Assembly (NCBI RefSeq): GCF_013368755.1
Contig: NC_049562.1
Coordinates: forward strand, 5,766,001-5,830,000
Reading direction: 5' to 3'
Length of the DNA: 64,000 nucleotides
Source of the DNA: Talaromyces rugulosus
Taxonomy: Eukaryota > Ascomycota > Eurotiomycetes > Eurotiales > Trichocomaceae
Shown here: piece after piece, positions 1 through 9,467 of the stretch
Layout: each line of letters opens with the position of its first letter
Numbering within the stretch: position 1 is the first letter of the stretch
Position numbers and translations under genes: made by a program
Notes under the pieces: model-generated
Seen by the model: only the letters and a program-made list of their open reading frames with translations
Databases searched by the model: none
Told to the model about the DNA's origin: nothing

Positions 1-2
1 AT

Positions 3-1625
3 GCAGCGCCGCACTTTTATGAAGAGGACGAAGTGCTGGAAGAGATTAGATCGCTGCGAAAACTAGCCCACGAGCATCTCTTTTCCATCTACGGTTCGTA
101 CTTTGTCGATGACAGCATCAACGTCCTCTTCAAGGGCGACTACGACCGCACATTGTCCAATTTTCTGGTGGATACGCCTCAGCCATTCAAGCGTCTTGCC
201 AAGCCTGAGCGCCGCGAGATCTTGGTGAATTGGCCGCATTGCCTCGTCAGTGGTCTGGCTTGGCTTCATGGCCATGGACACGGCCACGGGGCGATTCGGC
301 CATCCAATGTCCTCGTCGACCACGACTATCGAATTTTCCTCGGCCATTTCGAGGCCATGGACACGCTGCTAGACCCGCCCAAGATGAACGACATCGAAGC
401 CTACCAATACGCAGCTCCTGAGCGATGGATCCGCACTACCGCTATCCAGGAGGTCACCACATCCAAGACCAGTCACCACTCTGGAGGCCGTACGCTCCGA
501 AAGTCAGCCTCGACCTCGAAGCTGCGGCAGTCGTCCAAGATCCGGTCTAGCTGGATGACCGAAACCTCCCTTCCCTCGGTGTCGACCGAGTCTAAAGGAA
601 CGGTAATCAGGGTTGGCTCTGGCGACTCGTCGACCTCAAACGGGTCCTCATCATCCTCATCGCTCGGGTCTGGCCGTAGCGTTGGGGGTGGTGCCAGGCG
701 AGGCTCATATTTCCGCACCAAACCTATCCTCTACACCCCGTCCATCACCTCGTCCAACTCGTCTGACTCGACTACCCGCCCACTCTCTTCCCCGCAGGAT
801 GCCTCGACCATCCCTTTTGTACCTCACAACTCGACTATTGTGCGGACATGGCAGTCGCAGCAATCCAACATCCAGTTCTCTGACATCTTCTCTCTCGGCG
901 CCATAATCGTTGACATCCTCACTTTTCTTTGCGAGCGTAAGCTGTCGTCTTTTGCCAGCCACCGCGCAGCTAAAAACCGGACGCCCGGACGCGGCGGCGG
1001 CGTGGCTGATGCTTCTTTCCACCTCGCACCCAATCTGGGTCAGGTATCATCATGGTTGAGCCTGCTAGAGCGCGAGGCCAAGAAGCGCAAGGGACTTGCC
1101 TTCCGCGCAGTGGAGCCGATAATCGAAGTCGTGCGTGAGATGATGGCCCGGAGTCCCGAGAGACGGCCGCTGGCGGGATATCTAGAAGGCGAATTCGCGC
1201 GGACGATCCAGCAGCTGGAGGGCATCCTGGCTACGCACTGTATAGCGATCCCACTTCTAAAGCCCAAGAAAACTCCGCCCTCGACCTCATCTGGTCGACC
1301 GCTCGACACACTGACTGAGAGCGAGACTAATGACCACGAAGAAAAACAAAAGCAACCCATCAGCATCCCCCGAAGGACAAACGAAAAATCAGCCCTGAAA
1401 CTATTAGACTTTGACTTTCCAACACCAAACACCAAAATAAAATACCCGTCCCTTGACTACAACACCACAAGCAGCAGTGAAAACAACTCCCCTTCGTCCG
1501 AAGAGTCCTACGATCCCGACATGATGGTCTTGCACAATTTGCTTGACAAGAAACTTGCCAGACAGCCTAATTTCTTCGACGACGTCAACGCGAGTCTGCC
1601 GAGTCTGCCGCGATATGAGGCGTAG
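3..1625 (+). CDS. Protein kinase-like domain protein (5' partial, degenerate catalytic motifs)
   Basis: The frame is open from position 3 with no start codon visible, so the gene begins upstream of the window; the stop is at 1623-1625. The visible part starts inside a protein-kinase fold. It keeps the hydrophobic hinge region, a catalytic-loop equivalent (HGAIRPSN where HRDLKPxN is expected) and the APE motif (AAPERW). The HRD aspartate and the DFG motif (here GHF) are not conserved, which suggests weak or no catalysis, that is, a pseudokinase. A long Ser/Thr-rich insert (codons from about 470 to 840) separates the lobe from a helical segment ending near 1230. The C-terminal tail is low complexity with an acidic end. 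Neighbour: the GH72 gene is convergent, 382 bp away. The N-lobe (VAIK lysine) cannot be seen here. The kinase fold is fairly sure; the cellular role is unknown. Confidence 0.75.
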   Translation, partial: AAPHFYEEDEVLEEIRSLRKLAHEHLFSIYGSYFVDDSINVLFKGDYDRTLSNFLVDTPQPFKRLAKPERREILVNWPHCLVSGLAWLHGHGHGHGAIRPSNVLVDHDYRIFLGHFEAMDTLLDPPKMNDIEAYQYAAPERWIRTTAIQEVTTSKTSHHSGGRTLRKSASTSKLRQSSKIRSSWMTETSLPSVSTESKGTVIRVGSGDSSTSNGSSSSSSLGSGRSVGGGARRGSYFRTKPILYTPSITSSNSSDSTTRPLSSPQDASTIPFVPHNSTIVRTWQSQQSNIQFSDIFSLGAIIVDILTFLCERKLSSFASHRAAKNRTPGRGGGVADASFHLAPNLGQVSSWLSLLEREAKKRKGLAFRAVEPIIEVVREMMARSPERRPLAGYLEGEFARTIQQLEGILATHCIAIPLLKPKKTPPSTSSGRPLDTLTESETNDHEEKQKQPISIPRRTNEKSALKLLDFDFPTPNTKIKYPSLDYNTTSSSENNSPSSEESYDPDMMVLHNLLDKKLARQPNFFDDVNASLPSLPRYEA

Positions 1626-2007
1626 ATGACCTCACCTCGCCTTCACCATCTCTTTATTTCCGCTTTTATTCTTGGTATTATAAGTAATAACTATGTATTA
1701 ATTTATGGAACCGTACGTACGTGACGATGCAATTGGGTGGGAGGTTTTTTCTTTTTCTTCTGGGCTACGTGTTCTCCGTATTTCTCTTCTAATATATCTT
1801 GTTATCTTCTTCTCTTCTACATTCTAATATCGATGGAACTTGCGGGAGAACTACGGTTCAAAATGTAATTCAACCCCATATTAAAGGAATGAAAAAAAAA
1901 AAAAAAGATATCTGGTCAAACTTCGTATTCGTAAAGCTAGTTCGTTCTATCTGCACAAAGTATTTTACATAACAAATTTGAATAAAATGATCCATTTACG
2001 ACTACTA
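1626..2007. other. Convergent 3' intergenic spacer
   Basis: This 382-bp gap lies between two convergent genes. It is AT-rich, with a 15-A run around 1891-1905 and several AATAA-like stretches, consistent with two 3' UTRs. No coding potential was seen. Confidence 0.6.
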
Positions 2008-3509
2008 CTACAACCACCACGCCATGAACCCGGTAAATCCAACGAGAGCGCTATACGCAACAAACGCAGCGCTGGCGGTTCCCTGCGCAAAGATGGTGGC
2101 CATCGGGGCGCGGGCACCTGGAGCAGCGGCGCCGCTGGAGGTGGATGCAGCACCCGTGGAGCCGGCGGTGCCGCTGCCACTGCCGTTACCAGAACCAGAG
2201 CCAGAGGTGCCTGTAGAGCCCGAGCCGGCAGCAGTGGCGGTCTGGTCGAGAGTGGGCAGCGGAGAGCTGGGGTCAACCTCCCAGCCGCCCGACGTCGAGG
2301 CAGGGCAGGCCAGAGGCGTGATCGATGAGACTGAAGCGGTGTACTCGGACAGCTTGACTCCGGACGGGGTGAGGGTCTTCCAGACAGACTTCAAGTTGGA
2401 AAAGTCCGGCGAGATGGGGGTCGGGGTGCCTCTGCGTGTGAATCCGCCGACAATGTCGGTGGCAGTGGCAGCTGCGGTCGCGGCCAGGCTGGGCCCATAG
2501 CTGATCAGGCCGTATTTGTTGGCTTCCTCGATCCATTCGTAGATGATGGCTCCGGACCATGTGTCAGACATCTCAGGGCCGAAGATGGCGTTCTGGTCCT
2601 GGAAGGTGCGCGGTGGGGCAGAATTGCAGCCTGTCTCGGAGAAGAAGATGGGCACAGAGTATCCGGTGGCGTTCTTTTGCAGCATCGAATAGCCAGAGCC
2701 GGAGTACGTGTTGTCGCCGCACCATTCATAGGCATTGAGCGAGTAAAAGTCGATGTTTTCGGAGGAGTTGGCCGAGCACGCGAGGTAGTCTTGCAACATC
2801 GGACGCAGACTGGCGATGTCGGCAGCCGCATAACCAACTGGGATCTTGCGATAGCCCTTGGAGTCGCGGTAGGCCTTGACGTCGCGCGCGGCGGCCTTGA
2901 CGTAGGGAGCAGCCCAGGATCCGTTGGTCATGGTCAGGACTTCGTTGCCAATCAAGACACCAGCCAAATTATCGTAGTCGTGGAAAGTGTCCAAGACGGC
3001 TTCGTAGGCCTTGAGCTGGGTCGAGTTCCAGTAAGGGTTACTCTGCGAGAAAGATAAGCAACAGTGTTTGCACGAGGGGCTTGGAATTTATTGTAACGTA
3101 CCTGGCTAATCGACGAGTCGAAAGTCTCCAGATCAACAAACAAGTAGATTCCAGCGGATTCAAAGGCGGACATGCAGCCGTCATGGTCTTCAGTGGGATC
3201 GACATGGTATACTCGGATGGTGTTGGCGCCCAGTTCCTTCATCAGGGCCGCGTCGAGTTTGCATTGGGCAGTGTCGACCAGAGGGTCGTTGTCAGTCAGC
3301 TGGTAGGCGACGCCTGGAAGATTGATCAGTCAGTGTAGACGGAGAAAGGAAGCACGTTCAGTCATACCCTTGACGAAGAATTGGTCGCCGTCGGCAGTGA
3401 AGAATTTGGAACCCACAGCAGAGATCTTGGAAATAGCGGCGACCTGGGTGGCCTGCAAGCCCAGAGCGAGCAAGCCTGCCCAGGCGAGGGAGGGAAAGCG
3501 AGCGAACAT
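2008..3509 (-). CDS. GH72 beta-1,3-glucanosyltransferase, GPI-anchored (Gel/Gas family)
   Basis: Three exons on the minus strand: 3509-3368, 3313-3102 and 3042-2008, giving 462 residues. The product is a cell-wall transglycosylase that elongates beta-1,3-glucan at the outer face of the plasma membrane. A signal peptide (about residues 1-25, ending QVAA) is followed by the GH72 catalytic domain. The acid/base Glu is in IGNEVLT (about residue 152) and the nucleophile Glu in FFSETGC (about 254), 102 residues apart as in characterised Gel enzymes. A Ser/Gly/Thr-rich linker follows, then a hydrophobic C-terminus (ending AWWL) typical of a GPI-attachment signal. There is no room for a C-terminal CBM43 (X8) module, so it resembles the short Gel1-type subgroup. 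The upstream region has a CCAAT box on the gene's own strand (3747-3743). Confidence 0.93.
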
Positions 3510-3749
3510 GCCGAGTCAGAATGAAACAGTGAAATAGACAGTCGGTGTCAGTGGTGGACGGCTGTAAAACCAGTAAACAGGCGACCGGGAGTCAAACGAG
3601 AGCGAATCGAGCGAGCGACAGGACGACGGCGCGAGAGAAGCGAGAGTTAGAGAGTGAAGAGTGAGAAGTGAAGACATGTAGAAGAACAACGTGAGACCTG
3701 AGACAGGCGCACTCGCGCTCTGCAATTTGCCCGCGGGCGCCGATTGGCT

Positions 3750-3764
3750 GGGGGGGGGGGGGGG
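3750..3764 (+). repeat. Poly-G tract (15 G)
   Basis: A run of fifteen G residues directly abuts the inverted CCAAT box of the GH72 promoter. Such a tract may form a G-quadruplex and is also prone to sequencing or length error. Confidence 0.85.
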
Positions 3765-3917
3765 CCGCCGGCGCATTCTTGTTTCACCTTGCCAACTGGC
3801 TGGGGGCCTGGTTGTTGGCTGCAGGGGAGCGAGGAAAAGGTAGTTCAAGTATCAGAAGAAGAATAATAACAACAATATTCGTGCATATGTGATATCGATC
3901 TGGAGTCGTGTGGAGCA

Positions 3918-3927
3918 GTCACGTGAC
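3918..3927. promoter_or_regulatory. E-box palindrome GTCACGTGAC
   Basis: A perfect 10-bp palindrome containing CACGTG lies between two divergent genes. bHLH factors of the Cbf1 and SREBP classes bind this core in fungi. Function here is untested. Confidence 0.45.
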
Positions 3928-3960
3928 GCGTCGCGGTCTTAGCCGCAAACGTGCCTGCCT

Positions 3961-3980
3961 GACCTGACCTGACCTGACAG
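3961..3980 (+). repeat. Short GACCT tandem repeat
   Basis: Three exact GACCT units are followed by a degenerate GACAG unit, with two GCCT units just before. It lies about 265 bp upstream of the hydrolase start. Confidence 0.7.
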
Positions 3981-4243
3981 GTACGACATGATCGACCATT
4001 CTCTGCATCTCAGTAGAGTCAGTACTATACGGCGTCCGGCTACACGGGTCTATGTCGCAATCCATCATTCTTTTTTAGCACGAATGACGCTGACCCGCTG
4101 GCGTCCATGCGGGACGTATCGCGGCGGGACGTGGGACGAGAGTGAGCGCAGCGCGTCTATAAAGCTGCCGGATAACGAAACACTACAGCAATGATGCGAG
4201 TTGTCTACAGAATCACCAACACATCTGAATACCCTCTTTGAAA

Positions 4244-5062
4244 ATGCCCTTTAACCCGACGTATGCGTCCGTTCTCACTGAGGGCTGTGACTTGCACTAC
4301 TGGTACCAGGGCTCCGGGCCGTTGCTCGTCTTCGTCGCTGGCGGCGGCGGCATCGGGCGTCAGTATAACCCGTTGTTTGAGCACCTCGACCAGAAGTTCA
4401 CCGTGTGCACGTATGACCGGCGGCAGACCAACGACAGCCGGGTGACCGGGCAGAAGAAGCTGCTCAACCCGGCGCAGCAGGCGCGCGACATCATCGCCAT
4501 ATGCAAAGCCCTGGGCCGCGAGAAAACGTGCGTGTTTGGCAACAGCGGAGGCGGAATCATCGCGTTCCAGTTTGCTGCCAGCTACCCCGAGTTTCTCGAC
4601 CGCGTGGTTGTGCATGAAGCGCCTACGACTGCCCTCCTGGACGATGCGACGTACCATCTCAACAGAGCGTTTGAACTTCTAGACGTCTACAGGGCGTCCG
4701 GCACCACTGCTGCTTTTCTAGCCTTTAGCACCGAACTGAAGGGCTTCGGGGACCCCTCGGACATGCAGCTGCAGCGTCCTTCCGAGGAAGACATGCAGAA
4801 TTTCTGGGAAAACGAGTTCCTCCAGTTTACCATCTACTGCCCGGACCTGAAGAAGATCACGGACAACAAGGTGTCCATTGGCGTCGCGGCCGGGGTCAAG
4901 AGCGCCGACGCATTCTATGCGCGCACGACGATCCGGCAGTCGGAAATCCTTGCGTGCCCCAGGTTCCTGGTTGCTGGCCACCATGGGGGATATGAGGTTG
5001 AGCCGGAGGAGTTTTCGGCGCAGCTGGTCAAGGCTTTCCAGGTGCTGGACGAAGCACGATAG
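4244..5062 (+). CDS. Alpha/beta-fold hydrolase
   Basis: A single-exon gene of 272 residues. The start is the ATG at 4244 (context GAAAATGC); the frame can be extended two codons upstream only with a TTG. An oxyanion region (VAGGGG, about 31-36) leads to the nucleophile elbow GNSGGG with the Ser at about residue 101. The catalytic His is probably in GHHGGY (about 245-250). The length fits the small soluble alpha/beta hydrolases. No signal peptide is present, so the protein is likely cytosolic. Substrate cannot be assigned; esterase, epoxide hydrolase or haloperoxidase-like activity all remain possible. It shares an upstream region with the GH72 gene, but a functional link is not evident. Confidence 0.85.
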   Translation: MPFNPTYASVLTEGCDLHYWYQGSGPLLVFVAGGGGIGRQYNPLFEHLDQKFTVCTYDRRQTNDSRVTGQKKLLNPAQQARDIIAICKALGREKTCVFGNSGGGIIAFQFAASYPEFLDRVVVHEAPTTALLDDATYHLNRAFELLDVYRASGTTAAFLAFSTELKGFGDPSDMQLQRPSEEDMQNFWENEFLQFTIYCPDLKKITDNKVSIGVAAGVKSADAFYARTTIRQSEILACPRFLVAGHHGGYEVEPEEFSAQLVKAFQVLDEAR

Positions 5063-6175
5063 ATTGTATGCGTAGTATTATGTGGTATTATTATGTGTAG
5101 TATGTATGTAATTATGCTTTGTCGATCTGTGCCAGTCACGATGTCAAGCAATGACGTGACTTGTTAGGTCGCAACGAATAATACGTAGCAAGGCGAATCT
5201 GATTAACGTTATCGCCATCGATGTCATCAGGTTCAATTAGTCAATTCCTGAATCAATTGTCAGTTGTCACCGTTGCATCGAATCAAAAATAACCCGCGGT
5301 GTGGATCGGCACTAAACGCTCTCCTGGGTTCGGTAATTGCGCTGCTCCATGTAGTATGACTAGGAGATTACAGTAGCATAGATCGAGCCTTCTTGTCTTG
5401 CTGATAGCCCAAGCCCAGCAGTTCTAGACCAGGCCTAGTGGCCGACTATTTTTTGTCGCTAATTTGCAACCCCCCCTGGTTCCAATTTACACCAGCAGCG
5501 CGCGCGCTTATTTTGCTGTAAATATGTGCACTGAGTACCCCGTCATGATTGCTATCTGCTCGCAGTCAGAGTAACAGCTGCGTTTCATGAGCAGTGAGGC
5601 ACCGAATACGCATTGGTCGAGCTCGCCAGGAATTGTCTTCATCTCCACGTCGGAGGGGGCCGTTTGCGGTTGATCACTGCTGATCTCGCCCCGTTCCTCT
5701 TGTGCGCTATTTCCACCGCTTCTGGTGCCATGATCGGCGTCGTAGAACTAGGGGTTATCGATATAAACCGTCGCTGTCGCTGTCCTGGCTCGGCCTGGCC
5801 GCGTCACTCGGAAGTTCTATAGAACACAGGGCAATCCGTATGTTGTCGCCTAGCTGTGAGTCGCGATATGCCTCTGCGCCGATTATCGCCATTGTCTTCT
5901 CATCTTGACCACCAACATCACCATAGTCGCCGTCACTTTCCTTCGTATCGTTAGCGACATTGCTCGATCGTGGGCAGCGGAACAATTGACCGCCGCGTTA
6001 CTGCGTTTCGACGTCATCGCTTGCCTCCCCGGACCTTCCACACGACGACAACCACAACCTCACACTCAACGACAATTCCTACATGCTCTCACTCTGCGAC
6101 CATCTTACCCGATATTATTGACCTCTGAAATCTATTCTTCTTCTACTACTACTCTCACCGCTATTGATCCTCTCC
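5063..6175. other. Intergenic region, 1.1 kb
   Basis: This is a gap between two plus-strand genes. The last about 300 bp are C/T-rich and probably form the leader of the next gene. Short open frames on both strands lack codon bias or recognisable motifs. Nothing else was identified. Confidence 0.5.
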
Positions 6176-7150
6176 ATGTCTACGGATACGGCCTCCCCTT
6201 TTGAAGTCACCGCCGAAGCGGCGGCCCAGCTCAAACACAACGAGACGTTTCAGAACGTGCGGAAACGCATGAAGCGAAAGGACAACGCGACCGACCTGTG
6301 CAGGTAGGATTGCTTCACTATGTGTACTAGGCGAGATGGTTTCTGACTGGATTGCAGCTTCTGCCCCTTTCACACCGACGAGTGCAGCGAGCAGGCACTT
6401 GCCACCTTTCGCTTCCACCGCGACATCATATATGCGCTTCTTCTGCCCCTATTCGAAGTCCACGACCGAGCCACCCAGACGGCAACGCGGGTGCTGGGTC
6501 GACGCAAGGGCGTCGAGCCAGAGCGTGCCTTTCGCGGCGAAGCCCGTGACGCCTTTACCTGGCTGCACTGTATTCTGACCGAGGAGCAAGACTTTTGCCT
6601 GGCTGAAGGCTGCCCGGCCTGTATCGTCTCGCATGTGCTCTCGTCAGAGCCTACCATTCGCCTCGTGACTGTCGCATGTTTGCTGTGCGATCTCTTGCCC
6701 GAAGCAGAACTATGCGAGGTCCAGACGATGAACCTGCCCAACTTTGTCTTTTGGTTGGAGACAATGGAAAAGGCAGTATGCGACGACCCTCTATGGGGAG
6801 ACCTGTTCTGGCCCGCCATTGAGCATCGCGCCAAGTGTCTGAGTCTCCAGATCAAGCACCTAATCATACAATGCGTCGAATTCCGCACCGGCGCCGACCT
6901 GCAAAAGCCTTCAATCAAGCCCTCGTGCGCAGTTACGATGCGGCCTGACAAACGAGCATACTGCATGCATGTGCAAAACATCCCGGTTCAGCCATCGGCC
7001 CTGGCACGGCGACAGCTGCACATGGTGTTGGAGGAGCAGGAGCTAGCGTCCACAGTTCTGGTGAGCTACTGGGGCTCGATGTGCAGGGCCGACCGGCGTC
7101 GCAAGATGATTTCGTCTATCGATCGCGCATACGAGACGCCAACCACCTGA
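6176..7150 (+). CDS. Conserved fungal protein of unknown function
   Basis: Two exons, 6176-6303 and 6358-7150 (intron 6304-6357, GTAGGA...TTGCAG), giving 306 residues. The start ATG at 6176 is the first in frame. The protein is soluble, with no signal peptide or membrane span. The join forms a Cys-containing stretch (LCSFCPFHTDEC, about residues 41-52) that could bind metal. Further Cys-rich patches follow (CLAEGCPAC about 132-140). The C-terminal third is basic. I do not recognise a family. Smooth coding character and a clean intron argue that it is real. Confidence 0.75.
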
Positions 7151-9467
7151 TACCGTTAACCTTTTCTTCTTCTTTTTTTGCATCCTTCTGGTACCTTTTG
7201 ACATATTTATCATTATACCCTCCTTTGTTGGTGAATCTTTGAGTTAGACTGGTCTTTTGAGCGTGGGAGTTTGGAGTTACATACTTGGTTATGCAGACGG
7301 GACTTGCAGGTTACCCCGGTTACATTCTTATTGTGCGTCGAGGATGCACCAATGTATAGCCATGGCAGAGATAGTTGTCTCTGAATTTATTGACTTATCA
7401 ATTGATGTCTAGCTGTAGTGTGGTGGAACAGGAAAACCCAGTATCGATGTGATATCAAAAGACACCTGGACACTTTGGGGCAATAAGCCATGTCAATTGA
7501 TGATGAACCCATGTATAACACCCTGCTCCAGCTCGTCTCCATTAACCCCCTCGATATTAACTGCAGCCATCTGCATGCGTACTACGCTAACTGCAAGCCC
7601 CCCAAAAAAGAAACATGCTAAAAAAACTATAAGTAAAAGAAAAAGAAAAGAAAATACAGCAAAATTGACTAGATGATTGGCTGCCCAGAATCGATAACAA
7701 CGCACGAACCCTCTCTTTTTACAAGTAATTATGTACGCAAATCCTCCAACTAACAAGGTAAGTTTGGACCGGGCGGTATCTGTGCATGATGACCGCGTGT
7801 TGCGAAAAGCAGGTCGCTGAAAAGAGGAATGCGAGTGTGCATTTGCTGTGAGCCGTTCTTAGTATGCATGATTCTCAGGCGGGGTCTCTCAGGCAGAATT
7901 TTTATTTTTATTTTTTTTTTTTTTGCCTGTAACTGTATGGTGGATGCGCATGTATGTTGGATATACACCGCTGTTCTTGCCAGTGGATCCCTTTGCATAT
8001 GTAAATGCTGCGAGTAACAACATATGTACCGTCTCAGTCTCAATCAAAATTTTGTTTTTCTTTTTCTTTTTCTTTTCGCTGATGCCTAGTCACTGCCTAC
8101 AACTGTACAGCATTCCGGTGGCACAGCATATTCCCATTGAAACACTAGTGTTTGTATGACGAGTATCAAGAACAAGGCTGGCAGAAAGCCTCGACGCGAC
8201 GACGCCGCACGTTGCACTACAGCACCATGTATATTAATTACCATTGCCACCGAGCCACAGTAATGATTAATGACCCGGCCACGCCAAAAGAGAATCGCCG
8301 TGTCTGGCCGGGTCATTAATCATTACTGTGGCTCGGTGGCTTTGCCGGGAGAGTCATGTGGTCCCAGGCGTCCTTAATAATCGAATAATCGAACAATCCT
8401 TAATAATTTTGTCGACTCGTATCCGGAAACGAAGTGTGGCGACATGCGATAATGCCGAATGTGGGTTTGGGCGGGTCGGATTTGTATAGCTATGAAGTCG
8501 TGGTTACTGCCGGAGATGCATTTCACGATAAAAGGTGAGTCAAGATACTTACACACCTCAGTCTTAATAAAATATGTACGCAGTAAATTATTCATGCTCG
8601 ACGACAATAATTACAAGTATAGCAATCGAATCGAGCTTCTCTGTGCCGATCCAGCTAATCTCAGCCTTGTGCTAGCCGGGCGGAGTACTTGGTAGTATTA
8701 CTACCTGGTACTAGTACGCAGTCTAGGCTCTGGCCATCGAGCACTCGCCCGTCTGTACGGAATGTCAAGTTGTCGACGGTCGGACATTAACTCGAAACTG
8801 CGCAAATCCAGTTTTTTCCTCCCCGCTCCCCCTCCCATCTCTCCCGAGTCTCCAACAGCCGCCGGATGCGAGTTTCATGGAGATTGGCATCGCGGTCTAG
8901 ACCGGGGCGGTTGGGCCGGGGGCTGCCGAGGGCTAAGCCCTGGTGTATGGTGTACAGCGTTCTGTACGGCCTTGCAGCTGGGGGGGGGGGAACGGGCTGA
9001 CCGCTGGTTGCCTGCAGGAAAGCAGCATGCTAGCAGCATACTAAAGCAAGCAGTACTACGGTATATAATATGCTGGCAGTATACTAGTATGCAATATCAG
9101 TGTCCCGGTATACTGTAGTAGGTATACACTGGAGAGTGATCAGGCCGCTAGACCCGTTGCGGCACCGCGAGTGGAGCCGCGCCGGGGCCCACCTGCAATC
9201 TAACTTTGTTCGGCACCGCCTGGGCTGGTCTGGCCTCCTTCCTTCGCTTCTTCTTTTCTTCTCTTCTCTTCGTCTCTTCTTCTTCTCGTCTGTCCTGCGT
9301 CTCTCTCTCTCTCTCTCTTCTCGTGCTGCTCTGCTGTCCGTGTTTATCGAGTTTATCGACCAGTATTCATCCCGCTCACCCTTCGTCCTGCATCCGCCCT
9401 TCCTGTCGACAATCTTGAAATAAACTGTCCAACAAAGAACGCATGCCGTCGTTGACGCCGTTTCTTG
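7151..9467. other. Intergenic region, 2.3 kb
   Basis: No gene is supported here. The region contains poly-A/T-rich stretches (a T run around 7909-7924), a perfect 36-bp inverted repeat (8246-8340, listed separately), a 10-G run near 8982 and a long C/T tract (about 9236-9320, including uninterrupted CT repeats near 9300-9318). The C/T tract is probably the 5' leader of the next gene. Small open frames in it look random. Confidence 0.5.
8246..8340. repeat. Perfect 36-bp inverted repeat with 23-nt loop
   Basis: The left arm (8246-8281) and the right arm (8305-8340) are exact reverse complements over 36 bp and are separated by 23 nt. Pairing stops abruptly at both ends and no clear target-site duplication flanks it. 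It could be a foldback/MITE-like element, a small-RNA hairpin or a recent local inverted duplication. Confidence 0.9.

Larger units (their letters stand above)
3510..4243. promoter_or_regulatory. Divergent promoter of the GH72 and hydrolase genes
   Basis: This 734-bp region drives the GH72 gene leftwards and the alpha/beta hydrolase rightwards. It contains an inverted CCAAT (ATTGG at 3743-3747), an uninterrupted 15-G run (3750-3764), the palindrome GTCACGTGAC (3918-3927, a bHLH E-box of the Cbf1/SREBP type) and a GACCT pentamer array (3961-3980). The motifs are read directly; their use as regulatory sites is inference. Confidence 0.5.

Noticed and set aside
8246..8340. Inverted repeat considered as a standard MITE
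   Set aside because: No target-site duplication or internal MITE-like sequence beyond the 23-nt loop was seen, so it is listed only as an inverted repeat.
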